From Chitinophagaceae bacterium (GTDB lineage Bacteria > Bacteroidota > Bacteroidia > Chitinophagales > Chitinophagaceae): a stretch of 64,000 nucleotides of DNA. A program made the translations under genes and the position numbers. Positions 1 to 8,129 of the stretch are shown piece by piece. The notes under the pieces are model-generated. The model saw only the letters and a program-made list of their open reading frames with translations, was not told where the DNA came from and ran no database searches. The DNA lies in contig JADKAZ010000006.1 of assembly GCA_016719015.1 (NCBI GenBank), positions 62,001 through 126,000 on the forward strand, written 5' to 3'. Numbering within the stretch: position 1 is the stretch's first letter; every line of letters starts with the position of its first letter.

Positions 1-23
1 CATTTGCAACCGGCTGATTATGT

Positions 24-866
24 TTACATTTTACCGTTAAAAAATCCCAGGTACTTCAGGATATCCTTCAGCATCTTCATGCGGACTGTCCACATATCAA
101 AGTCCTTATCCGGCGATTCGATGTTTAGTACAAAAAAATAGGGATGATTATTTTCTTCAATCCAACCCACTACCCAGCCCAGTGCATGGCCTTTTTCTGT
201 AAAGCCCCAGCCGGTTTTATACCCCAATCGGTAATTAGCATTGTTTTCAAACAGCATGGTCCTTTTTACAGTTTCCTGGTAACTTTTGAAGAACGGCAGC
301 TGGTCAAAATACAATCGCTTTACCAATCCCAATTCTTCATCCGGGGATATTTTCAGGGAATTATCCAACCAGAAAGAATCAATAGTGCTGGTAATTTTTT
401 TGGTGCCATATCGCAAACTATCTAGCCATAACTGCATAGTATCTTTTCCGATTCGCCTTGCCACTTCCTGGTAATAATTTACAGCAGAGACCCTGAATGC
501 ATCATACATAGTTAAGTCCCGGTTCCATTCTTCCACCCGGCGTTTTACACCATCCCATTTTATCACCATACTGTCGCTACTGATTTTTCCTGTTTGTAAA
601 CCAATCAGCGAATTCACAATTTTAAAAGTACTCGCCGGCAGATAACTGCTGTCACGGTAGCGGCCAAGATTATGCACCGTAAACTTACCGGTACCGTTAT
701 CCATCAGGGCAAAACAGCCCTCCACTTTATTTTCATCAAAGTACTTCTTAAGATTTTTATCCTGCTTTACATTGTTTTGAGAGCAGGATTGAAGGAGTGT
801 AAGTAACGCCAGGCTATAAGCAGCAAATTTCATTTTCTTCAAAAATTTGGGCAAAGGTAGCCTCAT
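24..866 (-). CDS. Class D (OXA-type) beta-lactamase, predicted lipoprotein
   Basis: This is a serine beta-lactamase of class D that would hydrolyse beta-lactams in the periplasm from a lipid anchor. The class motifs are in order: STFK with nucleophile S79 and K82, SAV at 127-129, and KTG at 217-219. The motif normally written YGN reads YGT at 153-155. WLDNSLKIS follows where the class D tryptophan segment lies. The lipobox LQSC puts the lipidated cysteine at residue 28. The ATG overlaps the upstream stop as ATGA, which suggests coupling; an internal ATG (M12, base 833) would give a more standard signal peptide. No insertion sequence or integron part is nearby, so it looks like a resident chromosomal gene. 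A penicillin-sensing relative without much hydrolysis is possible. Confidence 0.88.
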   Translation of the reverse strand: MRLPLPKFLKKMKFAAYSLALLTLLQSCSQNNVKQDKNLKKYFDENKVEGCFALMDNGTGKFTVHNLGRYRDSSYLPASTFKIVNSLIGLQTGKISSDSMVIKWDGVKRRVEEWNRDLTMYDAFRVSAVNYYQEVARRIGKDTMQLWLDSLRYGTKKITSTIDSFWLDNSLKISPDEELGLVKRLYFDQLPFFKSYQETVKRTMLFENNANYRLGYKTGWGFTEKGHALGWVVGWIEENNHPYFFVLNIESPDKDFDMWTVRMKMLKDILKYLGFFNGKM

Positions 867-1387
867 TTTACCCGCTGCAAAACAGCTTTTTGATAGCTGC
901 CTATTTTGTAACTATCAACGGAAGGGCTTTCCTCTGTACCGCTACCGGTTGTGGCAATGGGTTTAGCCGAAATACTATAAAACTCAACCATTAATTTTTC
1001 ATCCTCTATCCAATAATTATTGACGATGGTATTGTTCATTACAGTAAAAGCTCCGCAGAATTTTTTACCCACCCAAAACTGGTCGAGTATAATACCATTC
1101 AACTCATCAATAACCCAGTGACCATTGGTGATATCCTTTGCCTTTAACAGGTAAGGACGGTTGTCTTCTGCTGCGGATCCATAAATTATTTGCCAGGTAT
1201 AGTTACCGGTGCTATCGCCCCGCTGTATGCGCAGCTCCATGTTCACTTTTTGGGACTCTTTTTTTCCGGTTCTAAACCATTCCAACTCTCCTTTCCAATT
1301 ACCTACCCAGCTTTGAGGGAATGTAATTTCCTGGCTGATAACCAGCTTAGAGGTTAACACCAATAATAACAACAGTAGAAATTTCAT
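863..1387 (-). CDS. Secreted protein of unknown function
   Basis: I do not recognise a named family. The frame is open further upstream to 1543, but the first plausible start is the ATG at 1387, where a clear type I signal peptide begins: MKF, a run of leucines, then cleavage near VISQ. The longer version would run through the terminator hairpin of the upstream gene. The mature part is about 155 residues, rich in aromatic and beta-prone stretches, with a WVGNWKGEL start reminiscent of lipocalin-like small secreted proteins of Bacteroidota. Its stop overlaps the beta-lactamase start by four bases, so the two are probably co-transcribed. Function is unknown. Confidence 0.6.
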   Translation of the reverse strand: MKFLLLLLLVLTSKLVISQEITFPQSWVGNWKGELEWFRTGKKESQKVNMELRIQRGDSTGNYTWQIIYGSAAEDNRPYLLKAKDITNGHWVIDELNGIILDQFWVGKKFCGAFTVMNNTIVNNYWIEDEKLMVEFYSISAKPIATTGSGTEESPSVDSYKIGSYQKAVLQRVK

Positions 1388-1434
1388 TTGCCTGATTTTT
1401 TGCGGTCTGAATATGGGACATTCCTGCCTGTATA

Positions 1435-1472
1435 AAAATAAAAATCCCGTTCTGTATAAAACGGGACGGGAT
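1435..1472 (-). terminator. Intrinsic terminator of the small lipoprotein gene
   Basis: On the minus strand the repeat ATCCCGT (1466-1472) pairs with ACGGGAT (1444-1450) and is followed directly by TTTTATTTTT. It lies 23 bases after the stop of the small lipoprotein gene. It also argues against a translational start of the next gene upstream of this point. Confidence 0.75.
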
Positions 1473-1494
1473 AAATTAATTGGGACAATATTTT

Positions 1495-1623
1495 TTACAA
1501 ATAAAAGCCACCCTTTTGTTTGTAGTGTTTGTTTCCCTGGCAATCTCTTTTAGTAGCGGCGCAAGAGCTCAACATAAAAACAGTTATGGCCATTACTGTT
1601 AAACAAAGCAATAATCTTTTCAT
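1495..1623 (-). CDS. Very small lipoprotein (42 aa)
   Basis: The frame extends to 1677, but the ATG at 1623 begins a compact lipoprotein signal (MKRLLLCL...LSSC, lipidated Cys about residue 21). The mature peptide is only about 22 residues and contains a DCQG-KHYK pattern followed by GFYL. Short lipoproteins with a CxxTKRDCQGxKHYK tail recur in Chitinophagaceae in my memory, always without known function. It stands alone, with a good terminator behind it, so it is probably a real monocistronic gene. Confidence 0.6.
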   Translation of the reverse strand: MKRLLLCLTVMAITVFMLSSCAATKRDCQGNKHYKQKGGFYL

Positions 1624-1884
1624 ACTTTTAAAAAAAGTTAGGTACAGCCTTCGCTTATGCAGGGGCGTACGGGTCATTAATTAGTTAAGGAAATTCCAGA
1701 GGAAAATTGGTGGGTAGAGTTTTATACCATCGTAGTAGACAACGAAAATAATGCCGGGATATTATTTCTCATAACTTCTGGCCACTTATTTTTAATTAAT
1801 AATTAAGAAATTGCTCCCAGACAATAATCTTTTATCGTAAAAACACTAATTAAAGTAATTTTACGATATAAATAGTTATCAAAT

Positions 1885-2484
1885 ATGAAAATGACCTTCA
1901 TTCCAATTGTGATTTTATCTCTGAGTATCGTTGCTTGTAATAACAACAAGCCTAAAGAAAGCGTAACTATTACAAGCGAAGATGGCAAAGAACAGATTAC
2001 AATTGATGCTAACCAGGCCGGGAATGCAGCTGCCGAAATGGAGAAGACAAAAGAAGAATTGGGTAAACTTACACCCCTTAGTGCTGAAGAATTAAAAGCC
2101 CTGGTGCCTGAACAACTGATGGGGGCCACCCATTCAGATCTGGATGTTAATACAGCAATGGGTGCATCTGTGGCCAGTGCTGATTATAAAATAAATGACA
2201 GCATGGATATCAATCTGAATATTATTGACTGTGCCGGGCCGGGTGGTGCTGGTATTTATACAATGCAGTATATCGGGTTATTTAATATACAGCAGGAAGA
2301 TGAGGACGAGTACACTAAAACAATTGACTTTAACGGCGGCAAGGCCTTTGAGAATTGTAAAAAGACCCGTAATGATTGCACCCTAACTTTCTTCGCTGGT
2401 GGACGTTTTCTCATCACATTAGAAGGAGATAATGTAGGAATTGAGGCGCTAAAGGATGTGGCAAAGGGGTTGAAGATTAAATAA
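1885..2484 (+). CDS. Lipoprotein of unknown function
   Basis: A 199-residue protein with a lipoprotein signal (hydrophobic stretch then VACNNN, Cys at 18). The mature region is acidic, has an alpha-helical Glu/Lys-rich part at about 45-75, then a domain with paired cysteines (NIIDC, FENCKK, RNDC). I see no enzyme motif. It is flanked by a divergent-looking AT-rich leader and a terminator and appears monocistronic. Cell envelope location is inferred from the lipobox alone. Confidence 0.7.
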   Translation: MKMTFIPIVILSLSIVACNNNKPKESVTITSEDGKEQITIDANQAGNAAAEMEKTKEELGKLTPLSAEELKALVPEQLMGATHSDLDVNTAMGASVASADYKINDSMDINLNIIDCAGPGGAGIYTMQYIGLFNIQQEDEDEYTKTIDFNGGKAFENCKKTRNDCTLTFFAGGRFLITLEGDNVGIEALKDVAKGLKIK

Positions 2485-2501
2485 AGCTATCAATATAATA
2501 T

Positions 2502-2531
2502 GGAGGTTTCGTTGGGTTGCCTCCTTTTTAT
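2502..2531 (+). terminator. Intrinsic terminator after the lipoprotein gene
   Basis: GGAGG at 2502-2506 pairs with CCTCC at 2520-2524 around a 13-base loop and is followed by TTTTTATTT. It lies 18 bases after the lipoprotein stop and just before the 3' end of the convergent WD40-caspase gene. Confidence 0.7.
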
Positions 2532-2539
2532 TTCAACAC

Positions 2540-5500
2540 TTACCAAACCCTCCAGTCCACTGCAATGGTTTCATTCCTCGATGTTGGTTTCTGCAATCCT
2601 TTCGTAAGCTCTTCCACTCTTTTGCCGACTATACTTTTCAACTCACTTATTTTCATGGCGGGGTTGTTTTGCATCGCCTCCAGAATAGAATAGGTGAATA
2701 CTCCATTCTTCAGATCATTTCTCTCCAATGCGAACTGTGTTCCGGCGGCAGCGGAGATAATGGTGGCGCCGGTGCTCTTGCCTACATTCACAAATAAGCT
2801 TTGCATCAATTCAAAACTATTCTTTAAACCAAGATGGCCTTCTTTCTTGTAGGCTACCGGCTTCAATCCTTTTATCAATGAATCAGAAGTTGCATTGAGG
2901 GTAATAAGGTCTTCTTTATCCACTTCGCCGCTATGGCAGGCATCTATCAGCATCAGTTTTTTTCTTGCAGGAATACTGTCGAGAAGACTTTCCAGTTCAT
3001 CATACGGTAAGCCGTTTTCTTCGGGCTTGTTGAAGTTGACTGAATAAGTCGACAGATAATAATCATACTCTTTGCTCAGCATCCCATGCCCGGAGTAAGA
3101 GACAATTACTTTATCATTCTCCGTGGTCTGCAATAATTTTTGTTTTAGTGCTTTTACTTTTTGTGTTGTTACATCTTCATTAAAGAGAGTATCAATGATA
3201 ATACTGTCCTTATACCTCTCTTTCAGCTTTTGGGCCAGGTCACGGATGTCTTTAGTACTGTACTGCAGGTTGTACTGGCTTTCGCTGAACTTATCTATAC
3301 CGATGCCAATAAACCTTATCATCTCTCTTTGCTTTACGGCCGAGGTATAGTTTACATACAAAGGCATACGGTAGCTTTCAGTACCGTTCACATTGGTGAT
3401 GCTGGTTTCAATCCTGTTTTCACCTTGTGATAGCTGAATGGTGATCGTTGTGTCAAGGTTGTTGGAATTTCTTCTTTTTATATTGACGCCCCGTTGTCCA
3501 AATAGCGGTGCTTCGTTTACCCAGATATTGAAGCGATCAAGTTTGTACGTACTATCAATTCCTTTTATATGAAGTTGCAGTGTTCCGGTCCTTTGTTCAA
3601 ATTCAATTGCATCTCTGTTGGCAAAGTCTGCTTCAGGCACACTATAGCCGTCTCTAAATGCAGTTGTGTCGATGCCCAATTTTTTTATTCTTTTTTCCCA
3701 GGCTTTGCGGTAGCTTTTTATTAATGCAGTATCTGTGTTACCGATCGCTTCCAGTACTTTATCGGGGCGGTTGTATTTGACGTCGAGTTGTTCGAAGGTG
3801 ATTACTTTTAGATCTTTGGTGACGTAGTGGAGGAGCTTGGATGCATTTCTTGTTGTTTGATAATATCCCGCTGGGACAGTTATGATAAAATCTGAAGAGT
3901 CAATGGGAATGAAGCTGTATAAATGCTTTTCTTGCTGTATATCCCAAAAGCGGATTATATTATCATAACCATATGTATAAATAATATTTTTTGTGTGGGC
4001 TGAGCCAATATAGTTAATCATAGAAGAATTATTCAATCCTTCATGCCTTATTTTAAAAGAATCAATTTCTATTGTTTTTAATTTTTCTCCCGCTGCTCCT
4101 AATATGTTTCCCGACAGGAACTCCTTAAAAAAATACTCATACTGCGTAACAGTGCTGTCACGAATGAGCGTAAGTGAATCATTTTTGTAATTTCGGATAA
4201 GAAATCCCTGAAACATTGCATGTCCCGTTATCAACAGACTATCATTTATCACCTTAAGAGCAATAATTGTCCCCCTCCGGGCCTCTGTTGTTTTCAGTTT
4301 TCTAAAAGATCTTTCTGCAAAATTCCACGCAAAAATGGTATCATACCTATAATGGGTAAAGAATACGGTTTTCTCATCAATAGAAAACTCTACATTAAAT
4401 TGACTGAAATTGGAATTTTTATCTACGGTATCAGCTATAATTTTTTTTGTATAAATATCATATATAGTTACACGTTGCTGATCACTGGTATCATTCAGAT
4501 TATTGTAAAGTACACAGATCTTACCCATGGAGCTAATCCTAAAATTCAAAATGTTAGTATCATACTTAAGAAATGTGGTGATTTTTCCTGTTTTTAAATT
4601 TAGTGTTTTGATATACTTTTTGTCTGCCTGGTTCCTGAAGAATAAAGCTGTTGAATCTGGTGTTAAAGATCCGTATAAAACCCCCCGATTCACATCCTTA
4701 AAAATATTCTTGATCACTGGTTGAGCGTTAAGATTTACCTTTTGCACAAAGCCATTATTGTTTAATGCAAAGAAACTACCGTCAGGAAAATAAAATATGT
4801 TAGCCAGGTTATTGGTATGCCCGGACCTTATTTCGGGAGGAGAAAATGATTGTAAATCATAGAGCGAAAATTCCATGAAATCATATATTACCAGTATCTT
4901 TTTTGTATGTTTCTGATAAACCATTTTGCTGATATTGCCATAATTTTTCACCAGAAGCGAATCTGTACATTTTTTTTGAACCAAGTCCCAACGTTTTATC
5001 TCCAGTGTTACCGAATCCCTGTAGCCGGGTTGTTTTTTAAAAACTGACGCAAGCGTAAAAATAATATGTGACGAATCTGAGCTCAATATTTGCGTAGGTT
5101 TTAATGAATGGCCATTAAACCGCAAAGTATCATCACTTCCAATCTTACTAATACGGATCTGGCCACTATCGGTATTTACAAGACTGTAAAGATATTTTCC
5201 ATCATCAGAAATGGTAAAGTCAATGATATCTCCATGTTTATAATAAAACCCATTATCATCAAATTCACGGGTTTCAATATCAAAATAATAAATACCTGTC
5301 TTTTCATTTTCTTCCGACCAATCCAATACAGCCACTTTTTTACCATCAGGCAGAAATTTTAATTTTGCTCCACCCCGTTCCAATAATCCCGATGCTATTA
5401 CGGAATCCTTTTGAATGGAATATATATACAAACTTGTATCACCTTTTATGAATGCAAGAAGGCTGCCATCAGGAGAAAAACTTAACCCTTTAACGGGCTC

Positions 5501-5842
5501 ATCAGCGTAATAATCAACGAGTCGCTTATTTTCTTTAATAGACCATATATCAAAATACCCCTTATCATCTGCTGTGGCAAGCAGTCTGTTATCCGGGGAA
5601 AAAGCCAATATGGTACTGCCCCTATTGAGAGTAAAAGACATTAATTCAAAACCATTCACAATATCCCAGATTTTTACCACCCCATCAATATCGGATGAAG
5701 CAAGGAATCTGGAATCACTTGATATAGCGAATTCTAAAATGGCATTATTATGCCCCGTGGGAACCACCAGCTTAGGCGGTTGCGCCTCAACCCTCATTGA
5801 CACAATCAATAATAAAAATGGAACTATTTTGGAAAAGGACAT
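2540..5842 (-). CDS. Secreted WD40 beta-propeller protein with C-terminal caspase (C14) domain
   Basis: A long exported protein of 1100 residues from the ATG at 5842; the frame is open to 5899, but this ATG starts a good signal peptide ending at VEAQ. Residues of about 30-690 hold degenerate WD40-type repeats (VKIWDI, FDIWSI, IRFWDI). A linker follows, then a metacaspase-like C14 domain. The catalytic dyad is visible: His in SGHG (H919 from this start) and Cys in DACHSG (C969). Such proteins are thought to be signal-activated proteases in which the propeller is a sensing or docking platform. A signal peptide is notable because many bacterial caspase homologues are cytoplasmic. Substrate and trigger are unknown. 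Confidence 0.88.
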   Translation of the reverse strand: MSFSKIVPFLLLIVSMRVEAQPPKLVVPTGHNNAILEFAISSDSRFLASSDIDGVVKIWDIVNGFELMSFTLNRGSTILAFSPDNRLLATADDKGYFDIWSIKENKRLVDYYADEPVKGLSFSPDGSLLAFIKGDTSLYIYSIQKDSVIASGLLERGGAKLKFLPDGKKVAVLDWSEENEKTGIYYFDIETREFDDNGFYYKHGDIIDFTISDDGKYLYSLVNTDSGQIRISKIGSDDTLRFNGHSLKPTQILSSDSSHIIFTLASVFKKQPGYRDSVTLEIKRWDLVQKKCTDSLLVKNYGNISKMVYQKHTKKILVIYDFMEFSLYDLQSFSPPEIRSGHTNNLANIFYFPDGSFFALNNNGFVQKVNLNAQPVIKNIFKDVNRGVLYGSLTPDSTALFFRNQADKKYIKTLNLKTGKITTFLKYDTNILNFRISSMGKICVLYNNLNDTSDQQRVTIYDIYTKKIIADTVDKNSNFSQFNVEFSIDEKTVFFTHYRYDTIFAWNFAERSFRKLKTTEARRGTIIALKVINDSLLITGHAMFQGFLIRNYKNDSLTLIRDSTVTQYEYFFKEFLSGNILGAAGEKLKTIEIDSFKIRHEGLNNSSMINYIGSAHTKNIIYTYGYDNIIRFWDIQQEKHLYSFIPIDSSDFIITVPAGYYQTTRNASKLLHYVTKDLKVITFEQLDVKYNRPDKVLEAIGNTDTALIKSYRKAWEKRIKKLGIDTTAFRDGYSVPEADFANRDAIEFEQRTGTLQLHIKGIDSTYKLDRFNIWVNEAPLFGQRGVNIKRRNSNNLDTTITIQLSQGENRIETSITNVNGTESYRMPLYVNYTSAVKQREMIRFIGIGIDKFSESQYNLQYSTKDIRDLAQKLKERYKDSIIIDTLFNEDVTTQKVKALKQKLLQTTENDKVIVSYSGHGMLSKEYDYYLSTYSVNFNKPEENGLPYDELESLLDSIPARKKLMLIDACHSGEVDKEDLITLNATSDSLIKGLKPVAYKKEGHLGLKNSFELMQSLFVNVGKSTGATIISAAAGTQFALERNDLKNGVFTYSILEAMQNNPAMKISELKSIVGKRVEELTKGLQKPTSRNETIAVDWRVW

Positions 5843-5914
5843 ACTCAATCTTTCCAAAAAAATACACTTTAAATCCCATATGCAAATACCCTGGAACAAG
5901 TATTTACAGGAGTA

Positions 5915-7102
5915 TCACTTCAACACTCCCAACTCCTTCCCCACTTTTGTAAATGCAGCAATCGCTTTGTCCAGATGTGCCTGCTCATGTGCGGCACTTA
6001 GTTGTACACGGATGCGGGCCTGCCCCTTCGCCACCACCGGAAAGAAGAAACCGATCACATAAATTCCTTCTTCTAATAATTTGGCCGCCATGGTTTGTGC
6101 CAGCACCGCATCATACAACATGATGGGAACAATAGGATGATCACCGGGCTTGATATCGAAACCGGCTTCGGTCATTTTAGTGCGGAAGTAGTTGGTGTTG
6201 TATTCTAACTTATCTCTTAATTCGGTTGTTTCGGTCAGCATGTCAAGCACAGCTATCGAAGCACCTACTATGGAGGGAGCTAATGTATTGCTGAATAAAT
6301 ACGGTCTTGATTTCTGCCGGAGCATTTCTATTATTTCTTTTCTGCCGGAAGTAAAACCACCGGAGGCGCCACCCAATGCTTTTCCTAATGTGCCGGTGAT
6401 GATATCAATTCTTCCCATCACACCCCGGTATTCATGAGTACCTCTTCCTGTTTTTCCCAAAAAACCGGAGGAATGACATTCATCGATCATTACAATCGCA
6501 TCATACTGATCAGCGAGGTCACATATTTTATCTAACCGGGCAATTGTTCCATCCATACTAAAAGAACCATCGGTAACAATAATACGGCTACGTAAGCCGG
6601 CAGCCTCTTTCAGTTTTGCCTCCAGGTCTTCCATATTATTATGCTCATACCGGAAACGCTGTGCCTTGCATAAACGAACACCATCAATAATACTTGCATG
6701 GTTCAATGCATCAGAGATGATGGCATCTTCCTCATTAAATAAAGGTTCAAACACCCCACCGTTGGCATCAAAAGCCGCTGCATATAAAATGGTATCTTCT
6801 ACACCCAGAAATGCTGAGATCTTTTCTTCCAGTTCTTTATGAATATCCTGCGTACCGCAGATGAACCGCACACTGCTCATACCAAAACCCCGATGGTCAA
6901 TGGCTTTATGCGCCGCTTCAATTACTTTGGGATGACTCGATAGTCCGAGGTAATTATTGGCGCAAAAGTTCAGCACTTTTTTTCCGCCCACCGTTATTTC
7001 GGCACCCTGGGGACTTTCAATGATCCGTTCTGTTTTATAAAGACCAGCAGTTTTTATCTCTTCTACTTCTTTTGCAATGCGTTGTACAAGTTTTTCATTC
7101 AT
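5915..7102 (-). CDS. kbl: Glycine C-acetyltransferase (2-amino-3-ketobutyrate CoA ligase)
   Basis: A PLP-dependent alpha-oxoamine synthase that cleaves 2-amino-3-ketobutyrate with CoA to glycine and acetyl-CoA, the second step of threonine breakdown. At 395 residues it has the family length. Visible residues are NNYLGL near 49-54, H135 that would stack on PLP, D207 in IDECH, and Schiff-base lysine K241 in TGTLGKALGG. The relatives BioF and SPT share the fold, but FCANNYLGLS and the overall sequence fit Kbl best. No threonine dehydrogenase gene is in the window. It is transcribed alone from a TATATTTG promoter box and is followed by the caspase gene. Confidence 0.92.
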   Translation of the reverse strand: MNEKLVQRIAKEVEEIKTAGLYKTERIIESPQGAEITVGGKKVLNFCANNYLGLSSHPKVIEAAHKAIDHRGFGMSSVRFICGTQDIHKELEEKISAFLGVEDTILYAAAFDANGGVFEPLFNEEDAIISDALNHASIIDGVRLCKAQRFRYEHNNMEDLEAKLKEAAGLRSRIIVTDGSFSMDGTIARLDKICDLADQYDAIVMIDECHSSGFLGKTGRGTHEYRGVMGRIDIITGTLGKALGGASGGFTSGRKEIIEMLRQKSRPYLFSNTLAPSIVGASIAVLDMLTETTELRDKLEYNTNYFRTKMTEAGFDIKPGDHPIVPIMLYDAVLAQTMAAKLLEEGIYVIGFFFPVVAKGQARIRVQLSAAHEQAHLDKAIAAFTKVGKELGVLK

Positions 7103-7118
7103 AAAGCAATCTTTGCAG

Positions 7119-7152
7119 CAAATATAGCAAGGCGGCAGTAGGGAAATGCAAA
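7119..7152 (-). promoter_or_regulatory. Putative Bacteroidota promoter of kbl
   Basis: On the minus strand TATATTTG (7119-7126) matches the -7 consensus TAnnTTTG exactly, 16 bases before the kbl ATG. A TTTG (7149-7152) lies 22 bases upstream, slightly farther than the usual 19-21. Confidence 0.45.
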
Positions 7153-7225
7153 GCCGGGGGTTTGTCTTGTATCACTCCTTTGGAGCTATTCATCCCTCTA
7201 TTTACACAGTTCATACCCAAACTTG

Positions 7226-7256
7226 TTTAAGAAAATGGTTGGTTATTTTAAGTTTG
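7226..7256 (+). promoter_or_regulatory. Putative promoter of the small Cys-containing membrane protein
   Basis: TTTA (7226-7229), 19 bases, then TAAGTTTG (7249-7256): one mismatch from TTTG-N19-TAnnTTTG. The next in-frame ATG is 48 bases downstream at 7304. Confidence 0.45.
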
Positions 7257-7303
7257 CTGTAACATTTTGGAAAGTACTTTCGTCAAATCCCAAAACCACA
7301 ACC

Positions 7304-7516
7304 ATGCAGAAAAAATATTGGATCAGCCTTGGCATAATCGCTGTAGCATTGATTGCCAGCCTCTTACTGTCAAATACCCCTGCTCCAAAAAAGGAAAAAG
7401 CAACCTGTTGCCAAAAGGCTGAAAAAGAATGCTCCGGCAACAAAACTGAAGCTCCTGCAGAAACTACGTTGGAGCCCTTTTCCCATCAATTTATTTCGTT
7501 TCCAATTTCTTTTTAA
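7304..7516 (+). CDS. Small single-span membrane protein with Cys motif
   Basis: A 70-residue protein. The frame is open from 7223, but the promoter-like sequence overlaps that part, and the ATG at 7304 starts a typical N-in anchor (MQKKYW followed by about 18 hydrophobic residues). The exposed tail contains CCQKAEKEC, three cysteines within nine residues, and ends in a hydrophobic FISFPISF. The Cys group might bind a metal or form disulfides; that is only inference. No family is recognised. Confidence 0.45.
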   Translation: MQKKYWISLGIIAVALIASLLLSNTPAPKKEKATCCQKAEKECSGNKTEAPAETTLEPFSHQFISFPISF

Positions 7517-7590
7517 TTGATTACCAGGCAATAGCCTGAGACAAAAATATTTTCCGGCTTGTAACTTTTCACTCCCCTTATCCGTTTTAC

Positions 7591-7621
7591 TTTCCAAAGC
7601 AGGCCCCTTAATTTATCTTTA
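7591..7621 (+). promoter_or_regulatory. Putative promoter of the ECF sigma operon
   Basis: TTTC (7591-7594), exactly 19 bases, then TATCTTTA (7614-7621); two mismatches from the Bacteroidota housekeeping consensus. The sigma-factor ATG follows at 7643. Confidence 0.45.
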
Positions 7622-7642
7622 ACCTGCCATACCGGCTGTTTT

Positions 7643-8128
7643 ATGACTGAGAAAGAATACAACGAATGTGTGACTACGTACGCAGACAATGTGTACCGCT
7701 TCATCCTGAAAAATCTTCGCCATGAAGAAGATGCCCGGGATGTAGTGCAGACAGCATTTGAAAAGATGTGGCGTAACCGGGAGGATGTGGATGCACAAAA
7801 AAGCAAATCATATCTTTTTACAGTCGCCTATCACCAGATGATTGATCATATCCGGAAAGTGAAAAGGATTCAGCTCCGGGAAGAATTCAGTGAAGAAGTA
7901 CAAGTGCAAAACCGGCCCATCAATAATTTAAAGAAAGTGCTGGAAGAAGCACTGGGCCGCTTGGGTGAAACACAGCGTTCTTTAGTACTGCTGAAAGATT
8001 ATGAAGGATACAGTTATGAAGAAATAGGACAGATAATGAACCTGAATCCCAGCCAGGTGAAGGTTTATCTTCACCGGGCAAGGGTACAGTTGAAAGAATA
8101 TCTTGTGAAAATGGAAAACGTAATATAA
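7643..8128 (+). CDS. ECF-type RNA polymerase sigma-70 factor
   Basis: At 161 residues this has the size of an extracytoplasmic-function sigma factor. Region 2 spans about 10-80 (YADNVYRFILKN, DVVQTAFEKMW), and region 4 about 105-155 with a helix-turn-helix (YSYEEIGQIMNLNPSQVKVYLHRAR). It directs RNA polymerase to a small regulon when its anti-sigma partner releases it. The next gene starts one base after its stop and is a membrane protein of anti-sigma type, so the pair is an operon. The third gene is an exported barrel-like protein that may be part of the regulated output. Confidence 0.9.
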   Translation: MTEKEYNECVTTYADNVYRFILKNLRHEEDARDVVQTAFEKMWRNREDVDAQKSKSYLFTVAYHQMIDHIRKVKRIQLREEFSEEVQVQNRPINNLKKVLEEALGRLGETQRSLVLLKDYEGYSYEEIGQIMNLNPSQVKVYLHRARVQLKEYLVKMENVI

Positions 8129-8129
8129 A

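Noticed and set aside
24..1387. Mobile resistance cassette at the left edge
   Set aside because: No attC site, transposase, inverted repeats or composition change around the beta-lactamase gene.
1388..1543. Longer start for the secreted protein at 863-1387
   Set aside because: The extra 52 residues would be translated through the terminator hairpin of the upstream gene and would bury the signal peptide.
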